From assembly GCA_020744225.1 (NCBI GenBank), contig JAGMWG010000001.1, forward strand, positions 2,356,001 through 2,420,000: a stretch of 64,000 nucleotides of DNA, given 5' to 3'. Source of the DNA: Paraphoma chrysanthemicola. Lineage: Eukaryota; Ascomycota; Dothideomycetes; Pleosporales; Phaeosphaeriaceae. The translations under genes were made by a program, and so were the position numbers. The notes beneath the pieces were generated by a model. The model saw only the letters and a program-made list of their open reading frames with translations. It had not been told where the DNA came from and did not search any database. Position 1 is the first letter of the stretch; the number at the start of each line of letters is the position of its first letter. Positions 55,526 through 64,000 of the stretch are shown here, in pieces.

Positions 55526-56787
55526 TCAAGGCTTGACAGCACTCCCCACGTCTTCCACTGCGTCAGCCCGATCCCACGAGCTCAGTTCCAGCTGCCGTAC
55601 CCGATCCAACAACGTCCTGACGCTCGCCCCGTACTTCTGCTTCGCTTGCTCTTGCAGGTCGAATGTCTCTTCAAATTTCTCCATCATGAACGGCGGCAGT
55701 GCGCACTTCCTGGCCTTTCTGTAGTCGTAGACGACAATGTCTTCTACGCACCGCGCTGCTGCTCGGCGATGTACCTCTGACAATATCAGCACATCCAGGA
55801 TGAAGTGGTCGGCGCCTGCTTGTGGCTTGCTTCTAAGCTTATGCAATACAGTAATCCTTCGAGGGCACGGGTCAGAGTCAACCATCCAGAAGGGTGCAAA
55901 TCGTTCCGCTTACCTGTCCGGCCATGTCATCGGCTTCACAACACCGTTGTCAGCAGGTTTCAGTATCAAGACGTTCCGTTGTATCCGCCAGGAGAATCCA
56001 CACTGCGGGAAATGCAAAAGCATCGATGAGCATGACACTTGCCACTCGCCGTGTACATTCTGCCAGCGAGAACGTCACAATATGCGAATGAAAACCCACT
56101 TACAAATTTGTAGTCGGTTGTGATGCTCCTCAGAATGAGTCCAACGCTTTTGGGCGACATGAGCTCCATCCACTGAGCTTTGTGCTCAGGATCGCTTGCC
56201 GCAAAGTTTATAGTCCAATTGACACGAGCTGACTCGGCGTATCGATTGTACATGACGTTATTGACGTGGCCTGTGGAACCATCAATAACCTGGGGATGCA
56301 AGACTCTAGGGAAACGCCATACCCTTGGATGTATCAGCCGCTATGTTTACCTCGAGGTGCTTGCATCCTATCTTACCATGCTGTCCTATCCATAACCAAG
56401 ATGCCTGATTAGCCGTTGTGCAACTCCGCTAGAGGTAGACGCTACCATTTCTCCCCATACAACCTCCTGTCGGTAGAGACCACGCCACTGCTTGCCTGTG
56501 AGGAAGCCCTCGCTCCCTGCCACCAACTCTCTCCAGTTCGTAGCTGTCTCTTGCAGAATCGACCCAGCTTCTTGTGTCTGGTCTGGATCGATACCCCACA
56601 TGATGCATTTACCAATACGTGCTTTTACATCTGAGAGCCATCTCGGGCTCAATGCAGCTGTGGCGGGTTTGCCGATATCTGCAGATGTTGACTGGTGTCT
56701 TGCAACGTGCCCCACGCTCTGGGTTGCTGCAACTGCGGACCTTGGTGAGGCATAAAGCAGTGTCCGACGTCGGAGTAATGCACGCAT
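55526..56787 (-). CDS. Mitochondrial hotdog-fold thioesterase-like protein
   Basis: Exons 56787-56446, 56289-56104, 55933-55914 and 55856-55526 give 292 residues. An Arg-rich, Ser-containing N-terminus (MRALLRRRTLLYASPRS) looks like a mitochondrial presequence; an alternative ATG at 56889 adds 34 residues. Joins restore GHVNNVMYNRYAESARVNW, SVGLILRSITTDYKF and the 20-bp microexon PMTWPDR, the order seen in fungal 4HBT/hotdog proteins. ARCVEDIVVYDYRKARK and SSWDRADAVEDVG close the protein. By family it should hydrolyse acyl thioesters; the substrate is unknown. The first splice join (EM to VIDGST) is least certain. It shares a 267-bp divergent region with the LYR gene. Confidence 0.8.
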
Positions 56788-57054
56788 GGTATTGGTGGCG
56801 ATATAATGCATCAAGTGCTGCTGTCGACCTGATTTGCTGATGAAAAGGCGGGCAATGGCATCGTGGTTCAGTTTCCGTGGTTGCTGCATGAAGCGGAATC
56901 AAGCCGACCTCGGGTAAATTGGCCATCCGACATTACGTTACGTCAGGAATCTATTCACCCTCACCTGCGAATAGTTGATGATCGCCAGATCCATGTACGG
57001 TTCTTTGCAGCACGAACACGGTGGGACCAAGAAATACATACTTTAGCGCAAGCC

Positions 57055-57462
57055 ATGGTGTCCCCCAACCCCACGCTCCGCCACCAAGTTATGCGAATAT
57101 ACAAAGGTTTGTGTCTGGACCAATTTCAAAGTCCTTTGGCTAAGCGCGGCCCAGATTTGCTATTCTTAGGCAGAGAATATCCTCAGGGATATGACTACTA
57201 TCGCACTCGTTTGCACAAAGCGTTTGCTAGCCAACGGGATACAAAGGACGAGGAGCAAATAAAAAAGGGTATTAAGCGGGCCGAATTCGTGAAGAAGGGT
57301 TAGTCAGCATGTGAAAGTCATAAACTCGTACTGACTTTGCTTGATAGAAATAGAGGCATTGTACGTCGGAGGTCGGAGCCCCATCGCAACCACACTGATG
57401 ATTTTAGATACTACCTCAAGCGATATCGAACACTCCGACAACGATACGATACAAAATCTTAG
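57055..57462 (+). CDS. ETFRF1: LYR-motif protein, ETFRF1/LYRM5-like
   Basis: Exons 57055-57106, 57155-57298, 57348-57360 and 57408-57462 sum to 264 bases (87 residues; human LYRM5 is about 90). Spliced, it reads MRIYKDLLFLGREYPQGYDYYR, IKRAEFVKKEIEALYYLKRYRTLRQRY, closely following LYRM5 with LYR present as IYK. By family, ETFRF1 is a mitochondrial regulator that strips FAD from electron-transfer flavoprotein. The first intron (48 bases, GTTTGT...CTAAG...CCAG) and third exon (13 bases) are unusual: the intron has no stop and is a multiple of three, so unspliced reading would insert 16 residues. An in-frame upstream ATG at 56863 is probably not used. Confidence 0.85.
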
Positions 57463-57693
57463 TCCATGTGTACCACCAAGGGCATTGAACAATTAACGTT
57501 AGCCTCAATAGGCCGGGATATCATAATTCAATGGAACATTTGCGCCATCTCAGCAGGTTAGACCTTCTTACACCACCAGACACCGACTTCAAAACATTCA
57601 CCACTTGATGCACCTTTCTGTTCCAGCAGATTGGTCATCATCCATCCCCTAGGCAGCGTTAGCTTGCGATACACATGGTCACACTTGGGCTGC

Positions 57694-58908
57694 CTACCAC
57701 CACCTCTGCCACTCTTCTTGATTCTTCCCACTGACCTCCTTGAGCAAGGGCTCAAGACTTTCAATCATCTGAATCACAACAAGCAGAGCTGTGTACCGCA
57801 GGGCAGCTTGTTCCTCTGTGAGCGTTGTGCTGTCTAGATGAAGACCACCTTGCTTCAGTTTGCCCGCCTCGCTTCCTCGTCGCTTGCCAGAATTTCGTTC
57901 GCCTGCCTGCTCGCGTTCCCACCGCAGCTCCCCAAGAGGGATGGCAACTCTCCGATTTTCGACGTCATAAAGAGTTTCCGTCTCTTGGAGAAGGATCTGC
58001 GAGATTCGCGCACACGGAGTTGGAGACAGCTTCCGCCGGTCCAGAGCTTCTTGTATCCACATGTTTGAATCCTGCAAATATTTGTTCTGTACTTCGGTGA
58101 ATGGTGTTATGGGCGATATCAGAAAGGTCCCCGTGGAGACAGCGCACGCGTATTCTTGGGGGTTCTTCCCCGGTGGTGGAGGGGGGTGCGGTAGAATTGA
58201 TCGAATGATGTGGTCAGTCTCCCATATCTCCAGTGTTCCGCCGGACTTCAGGATCCGTGTGGCCTCGTCAAGCACCCGTTGTGATGGCGCGCCCAGCGGT
58301 ACTACCATGCTCAAGTCCTTCATAACAACGATATCGAACTCGTCGTCGTCGAAAGGCAATGGTAATCTGGAGTCAATATTGGTTAGCAAATTATTGCATC
58401 TTAAGTAAGCACTGTTTGGAGGCTTGCGATGATTGCAGCAGATTACAAGCGTCCTAATGTGTAGAGACGTCGGGCCTACGGGCTATACGTACTTGCGCAG
58501 GTCATGTTGCACGAACCGCCAGTCTATACCCTGTCTTTGCAGATCGCCCGCAACTGGGACGACATCCAAACCCGTGAAAGAGACATCGTCGTAGCCCAAC
58601 CCGCTGAGGAAGTCGTGGCACACGGCGCTATAGTATCCACTCCCACATGCCAACTCCAGGACCTTCTTGGGCGGACTTTGCGGCGAAGGCGTATGTCCTA
58701 GCGCCCGACCGAAGACGGATGTGGCGAGGAGGGTTTGTAGATTTTGGCGTTGCAGCTCTGGCAGGTCGCAGGGTAGGGGATAATACGGTACGTTGCGCAA
58801 ATACCGCCGCCCATGGCGCAAGATGAAGGGCTCAGAGGAAAGAGCCGCGTCATCTCTGGCACTTTGAGCCGTCGATGCGCTCGAGATGGAGCCTCGTGTT
58901 GCGTCCAT
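57694..58908 (-). CDS. SAM-dependent methyltransferase, unassigned substrate
   Basis: Exons 58908-58493 and 58366-57694 (126-bp intron, GTACGT...CTCCAG) give 362 residues. ATG at 58908 (MDATRGSISSAST) is the first in-frame ATG; the longer frame starts at a TTG with a stop upstream. Motif I is VLELACGSGYYS (about residues 82-93), then FTGLDVVPV. The join gives DLRKLPLPFDDDEFDIVVMKDLSMVVP, and SGGTLEIWETDH is the usual post-motif. A class I methyltransferase fold is clear. Fungal relatives are mostly uncharacterised, and no substrate can be inferred. The C-terminal ~130 residues are helical and charged. Confidence 0.82.
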
Positions 58909-60612
58909 TGGGTGGCCTTGGGGTCGTGGACCCGGCGAAGAGGCAGTTGCAGAGGAGGCAGAGATGGTCCTACCAAGAGCGTCCGTCGTGGTCAAGTCCC
59001 ATTGCTTGGTCTCGGTCGTCTTTGGGCGTATGGGCGTGCTGCTCGGGTTGCCTGCGTAGCGATACTAGGCCTCGCATTAGCACAACATGGTTCTCCACAA
59101 TGCCGTCTGAAAGCACTTGCGAGAAGCCATTCAGACATTGAAACGATCAGCCCCACTATTTTAGCGGGCGCTCGATATTGGGCCTGCCCCTAGTCGTATG
59201 ATAAGAGGTGCAGCCGAGTCAGCAGAATGCAAGAAATAGACGAGCGGGTGCGGCGGAACGGGAGCGGTCGCAGCTGCTGCGATTAGTGGAGAAGGAAGGA
59301 AGAAGACGATGGGGATGCGTATTGGCATGGCGGGACAGTACGCAGGACCGTGGCAGGTTAGGTACAAAGTCCGGTTGTAGGGAGTGGCCCAGCTCAGGTG
59401 AGGAGCAGCGTGGTGGAATTGAACCGAGGGTCTCCAATCATAGGCGGCTTCCAGCTCTGCCCCAGATTTCCAATAGTAACAAGATTAGCTGGGCGAACGA
59501 ACGTCGCCGGCTGGGGGCCTTCTAGACGTGAGCGTGGCGTCCTGCGCTCTGCACGAGCGGAGCCATCCGCTGCGTCTACATAGAACATGGCACGTATGCA
59601 GAATTCGCATCCTGGGGCACGCACGAGAAACACACTAGGGGATATTTAGAGGTAGACACGGGCTCGATGCTGTGTCGTCCCAATACTCAGAGCGAGCTTC
59701 GTCGAGACGGAGGCCTCCTCTCGCGGAGTTTAAGAACTCGGAAGTAAAAGCGTGATGGAGACGCATTGACTTTAACATTGCAGCGCGATACATTCGAGGC
59801 TTGTGTGAATTGCTTGAGAAAGTGGGCACTTCCAACCCGTCTTGTCCCTCAAAACTCAAGCAGGAGGCTTGTGGCATCTTGCTGGTGTTAGCTTCGAGAA
59901 TTCACGCCGTTTCTAGACTCCTACGCTCCGTGAGAGACCTTGCAGAAGGAACGGTGCTTTGATCGGTCGGGCGCGTTTCATAGTGCACGTGACCTTGGCC
60001 AACTCCACGCCCGACCACCAGCGTGAAGCGCGCACCCGGCCAAAGCATCACTACGCTCTCTATTCTTCACAGCGCTGCGGTCGGAACAGCACCCTGCTCG
60101 ACTGGCGCAATTGAGACCGCCCGCACTCGACCTGCCCTTGTCCTGCCCCCGTTGCCGTACGTGCACAGCTGCGGCCCGCTTCTGTTGTCGTCGTCGATCC
60201 GTGCTTCGACAGCGACGTGCTCTGTTCCCCACCACCACCACCGCCGTCGCTAACACGGCTGCCAGCACACGTCGCCATATCAATAGCCCCCTGTGTCCGC
60301 CGCCCTCACCACAGACGCCGCCGCCGTACAGCAGCCCCGCCGTGTTCGCTCGCTACTGCTGCCGCGCCGATCCCACCGCAGCTCGCGCACACCCACCAGG
60401 ACCTCGATACATGCGAAACCAGTGCTGCGTCTGCTAGCGCACGCTCATGTCGAGGAGGAGAACGGGCGCCCATGTTGAGAAGAAGAAAGCCACGTGCCCT
60501 CCGCCTGCCCTTCGCCTGACGCCGTCTTTCGCATCTCCGTCCCGGGGCTTTCACCTCAAGCCTCCGCTGCCGCCCCCGGGACCCTCGATTCCTTGCGCTT
60601 CCTTTCCCTTAG
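58909..60612. other. Divergent intergenic region methyltransferase-CCR4
   Basis: About 1.7 kb. The CCR4-proximal 600 bp are C/CA-rich and probably form a long promoter and 5' UTR. A GGTTCAATTCC box on the minus strand (about 59412-59425) resembles a tRNA T-loop but no cloverleaf forms around it. Confidence 0.45.
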
Positions 60613-62943
60613 ATGGCCGAGTACTCAGTCTACCAAAGGGGAGCCGGCCAGACCTTCTATCCGCAGCACGCGCAGAACATACGCAACCTCCCCAACCGAG
60701 TGCGATCACCCACTACCAATAGCGCTCGCATACCCTTCAACAACCCGGACACGCCCTCACCCTCGCGCTCACCGGGCAGGCAATCTCCGCAGCAGTTCGG
60801 CATGTTCAACCAGAACCACGGCCACCAGGGCCACAATGTTATGATGAATGGGCGGGCAGGCCACCAGAGCTATGGGATGCAGATGAACCTGGGCAAGCCT
60901 TTCCAGCACACTCAGGCGCATCAGCACCACGGTCATAATCACCAACAGCACCAAGAACACTCTGGCGGCACGCACGGCGGACAATACAACCACCAACATA
61001 ACATCTCGAGCGGCGGCTTGTCGAATGCGCAGCCCCACTTTGCGCCCGGACATCTGCAGAACGGCACGCCAAGCAGCGTGCACAGCGGGCTGAGCAAACC
61101 GCCGACCGAACACTGGGCAGAGCAGCTTCGCATGGCGCAAAATGCGCGCGAAATGGTCCAGTCGCATTCGCATGCCCGGATCCATCCAAGCGTTAGCAAG
61201 AGCATAGTTGCCGGCACAACCAACGGCATGCAGAAAGAGACGGACAAGGAGGAGCGCAACAGACCAGCCGCTCAGCGCTCCGAAGACGGGAAAGACAACC
61301 ACATCTGGACGATCCTCGATTTCGGCGGTCAGAACCTGAAAGTCATCACGCCCGCACTCTTCAACTACACCTTCCTGACCAAACTCTATCTCAACTCCAA
61401 CAAGCTCACTTATTTGCACCAAACAGTCGGCCAACTCCGAAACCTCACCCACTTGGACCTCTCATTGAACAACTTGCACTACCTACCCCCAGAGATTGGC
61501 ATGCTTGTAAATTTGAAGCAGCTCCTTGTCTTCGACAACCAGCTTGATAATCTCCCGGACGAATTAGGCTCACTCTATCAGTTGGAGGTTCTGGGCATCG
61601 AAGGAAACCCAATACCCGAGGATCTGAAGCAAATCATTGTGGAGCAAGGTACCACAGAACTCATTCGGCATTTCCGCGAGACTGCGCCTGGACCCGACGC
61701 ACCGCCAGAGCGAGATTGGATCGTGCTTGACGAGATCCAGGACTCAACGCAGGAGACGGTCTCCGCACTCAGCTACAATATTCTTTGTGACAAGTATTGC
61801 ACACAATCTCAATACGGATATACGCCAAGTTCTGCTCTGGCTTGGGAAACTCGTAGACAACTCATCTTAGAGGAACTCAAGGCTCGGAATGCAGACATCG
61901 TGTGTTTGCAAGAGATTGACCAGGATAGCTTCAACGAATACTTCAGGGAGAAGCTCGCGCACGACGACTACAAAGGCGTGTTTTGGCCGAAATCAAGGGC
62001 ACGAACCATGGCTGAGAGGGAGGCTAAACTTGTCGATGGGTGCGCGATATTTTACAAGAACAGCAAGTAAGTGTAGCAACATCAGACACATTGTTTTGGT
62101 GCTGACGAAGCTAGGTATATATTGCTGGACAAACAGCTCATCGACTTCGCCAACACTGCCATCAATAGGCCAGACATGAAGGGAGAACATGACATCTTCA
62201 ATCGAGTCATGCCACGAGATGATATCGGCGTTGTTGCCTTCTTAGAGAACCGTGCCACAGGGTCTCGCTTCATCGTTGGAAATGTGCACGTCTTCTGGAA
62301 TCCAGCCTTCACTGACGTCAAGCTTGTTCAAGTCGCAATTTTGATGGAGGGCATCTCAAAATTCGCAACCAAATGGGCGAAATTCCCACCCTGCAAAGAC
62401 AAGGTGGTCTATCGCTTCACAAATGGTGACAGTGAGGACGGAAAGGACTCGGACGCAACACAAGAGCCAGGGCCATCGAAAGAGTACGAGAAGGGCGCAG
62501 ACATTCCTGTGCTGCTGTGCGGCGACTTTAATTCGATGCCTCACTCTGGTGTCTATGATCTCATCACACAGGGAACGATTCACCACTCACACGAAGACCT
62601 GGGAAGCCGAAAATATGGAAATTTCACCCGAGACGGCATTTCGCACCCCTTCAGCCTCAAATCCAGTTATTCAGCGATCGGAGAACTGGCCTTCACGAAC
62701 TATGTTCCGCACTTCCAAGGCGTCCTCGACTATATTTGGTACTCGACAAACACACTGCAGGTGGTCGGGCTCCTGGGCGACATCGATAAGGACTATCTGC
62801 GGCGGGTGCCGGGCTTCCCGAACTATCACTTCCCCAGTGACCATGTTGCGCTCTACGCACAGTACATTGTCAAGGGCCGGAAAGAGAAGAAGGTATCAGA
62901 AGTCGATTTTGGGCCAAGTCGGGAACGGGATCGGAGGTCTTGA
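60613..62943 (+). CDS. CCR4: CCR4 deadenylase
   Basis: Exons 60613-62066 and 62115-62943 (48-bp intron, GTAAGT...GCTAG) give 760 residues. The N-terminal ~200 residues are His/Gln/Asn-rich (HQHHGHNHQQHQ). Leucine-rich repeats occupy about 235-345 (LTKLYLNSNKL, LTHLDLSLNNLHYLP, LKQLLVFDNQL) and bind Caf1/Pop2. The C-terminal EEP nuclease domain begins near 380 (SALSYNILCDKYC), with catalytic Glu434 in CLQEID, Asp622/Asn624 in CGDFNSMP and Asp727-His728 in FPSDHVALY. It is the exonuclease of the cytoplasmic Ccr4-Not complex that shortens mRNA poly(A) tails. All key residues are present and the length is typical. Confidence 0.96.
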
Positions 62944-63757
62944 ATGTTTGACTGCCGTGTCCATGGCCACCAAGCTGCCATCTTGGTTCGCAACTTGTTC
63001 ATAGGCGCATTGCGCATGTCGTGGCTTGCTCGGTGTTCGGTTTGCTACATCTTGCCGGTTTTGTGGATTTCATGAGCAATGTCTTGGCTTGGCAGTTGCA
63101 TCTCCTTCAGCAGATGCCGAAGTGGTTCGGCTACCAGTGGATGCGGTCAGGCCAGTCTCTTGCAAGAATGCGGGCAATGACGTGTAGACACGAATTCCAG
63201 ACGGTGTCTGTTGTCTCGTGGTGTGGCACCACGTGGTGTTCTTTGTTCGCCCCGATGGATCTCTACTCTCTTTTAGGCCTGCGAACCGTTTTGACGATTT
63301 GGTTGGCTGCTTCACAGGTGTATCGCGGGTTTTGCTTTCTGGTCTCCTTTTCTTTCTGCAATGTATGATCTAGGTAGTACTTGAAAAGACCATGTCCCCT
63401 GCCAGCCGGTTGGGTTGACGATCTCTGCATAACTGGTTCTCCTGCACGAGTGAGCCAAGCTGCAAGGCGCAGCGCGAGCAAAGCTACCAAGGTACTGCTA
63501 CTTTGAGTAGTTTGGCAGCAATAGTCCATGCACGCGGCCAGGATGCCGTCATGCGGCGATTGTAGTCAATCATTCGCTGGCCACATTTGGGAGGGGCTTG
63601 TCGCTCGCTTGACGACGATTCCACGTGCTAGACCGCCTTCGTCATAAACATCAACGTCGGCACCTCGACGACAGCTTTGCCAGTCCAGCGCGCTCCGCTA
63701 CCGTCTATTTGCACCACATTATTCCTCCCTGCGCATCTTAGGCTCACCTCGCACACC
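62944..63757. other. Intergenic region CCR4-SEC14
   Basis: 814 bp; contains a CT-rich stretch at about 63340-63360. Nothing else recognised. Confidence 0.45.
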
Positions 63758-64000
63758 ATGGCAGCCCCACCTCCCGCAAAAGAGCTGTCGCTCGACCCCA
63801 AGTACGACGACTACGACTACCCTACCACATCCCCCACCGTACAGAGCGGGCATCCCGGCCACACGACGGCCGAGCAAGATGCCCAGGTCTTCCAGCTGCG
63901 GTCCATGCTAGAGCAGACTGGCCACACCAAGAATCTCGACACATTGACGCTGGTACGAGCACCTGGCAGAGATGCATCACAGCCGCGACTGACGTACGCC
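63758..64000 (+). CDS. SEC14: Sec14-like phosphatidylinositol transfer protein, first exon (partial)
   Basis: The ATG at 63758 opens 65 codons ending at a GTACGA donor (exon end 63952); the rest is beyond the window. The exon encodes DPKYDDYDYPTTSP, then a SGHPGHTTAEQDAQVFQL segment and NLDTLTL. This matches the CRAL-TRIO N-terminal lobe of fungal Sec14, where LDTLTLLRFLRARKFD normally follows. Sec14 exchanges phosphatidylinositol and phosphatidylcholine and supports Golgi vesicle budding. The call is from a short segment, so confidence is moderate. Confidence 0.7.
   Translation, partial: MAAPPPAKELSLDPKYDDYDYPTTSPTVQSGHPGHTTAEQDAQVFQLRSMLEQTGHTKNLDTLTLVRAPGRDASQPRLTYA

Noticed and set aside
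59400..59480. tRNA-like T-loop box GGTTCAATTCC on the minus strand
   Set aside because: The five-base stem on either side of TTCAATT does not pair and no acceptor or anticodon stem could be drawn.

Overview
The window is nuclear DNA of a filamentous ascomycete (Pezizomycotina; Dothideomycetes is my best guess). The evidence is short GT-AG introns of about 48-170 bp with CTAAC/CTGAC-like branch points, fungal-type histone genes with introns, fungal housekeeping genes, and a large AT-rich block with the signature of repeat-induced point mutation (RIP): TpA-rich, poor in CpA/TpG, with stop codons through every former reading frame. No CRISPR, operon or prokaryotic feature is present.

Positions 1-26,713 are a transposon island. 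At the left edge is the 5' half of an apparently intact, un-mutated Ty3/Gypsy element on the minus strand: LTR 3388-3889, gag 1208-3370, then pol in the -1 frame running off the window. From about 3,920 to about 26,540 everything is RIP-degraded. The block holds a second Gypsy family with a chromodomain on the plus strand (4533-11582), two inverted copies of a Fot1/pogo-type DNA transposon (11785-13633 and 15725-17571), and a third pogo element (17661-26713). That third element is interrupted by a full-length RIPed relative of the left-edge Gypsy element (18874-25981), flanked by a perfect 5-bp target duplication. The outermost ~170 bp of the third pogo element escaped RIP and carry six 17-bp tandem repeats.

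Positions 26,784-64,000 are ordinary gene-rich euchromatin. In order: SQS1 (-), ATG4 (+), histones H2B (-) and H2A (+), a complex I LYR subunit (NDUFB9-like, -), KGD2 (+), GRC3 (-), RPA34 (+), a large spindle-pole/MTOC coiled-coil protein (+), an unrecognised coiled-coil protein with a SUMO-interaction-like motif (+), a doubtful small ORF, acrB-like (-), a mitochondrial hotdog thioesterase (-), an ETFRF1/LYRM5-like LYR protein (+), a SAM methyltransferase (-), CCR4 (+) and the first exon of SEC14 (+). Exon structures were deduced by eye; where a multi-exon model is given, the summed exon lengths are divisible by three and the joins restore family motifs.

Four of the divergent pairs share a cellular job: H2B/H2A, NDUFB9/KGD2 (mitochondrial respiration), GRC3/RPA34 (nucleolar rRNA synthesis and processing) and thioesterase/ETFRF1 (mitochondrial). 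The most unusual signals lie in the transposon island: a canonical slippery heptamer at the gag-pol junction, a possible Tf1-like self-priming site, a triplicated Cys/His module in Gag, an antisense cysteine-motif ORF, and a RIP boundary lying inside a transposon end.
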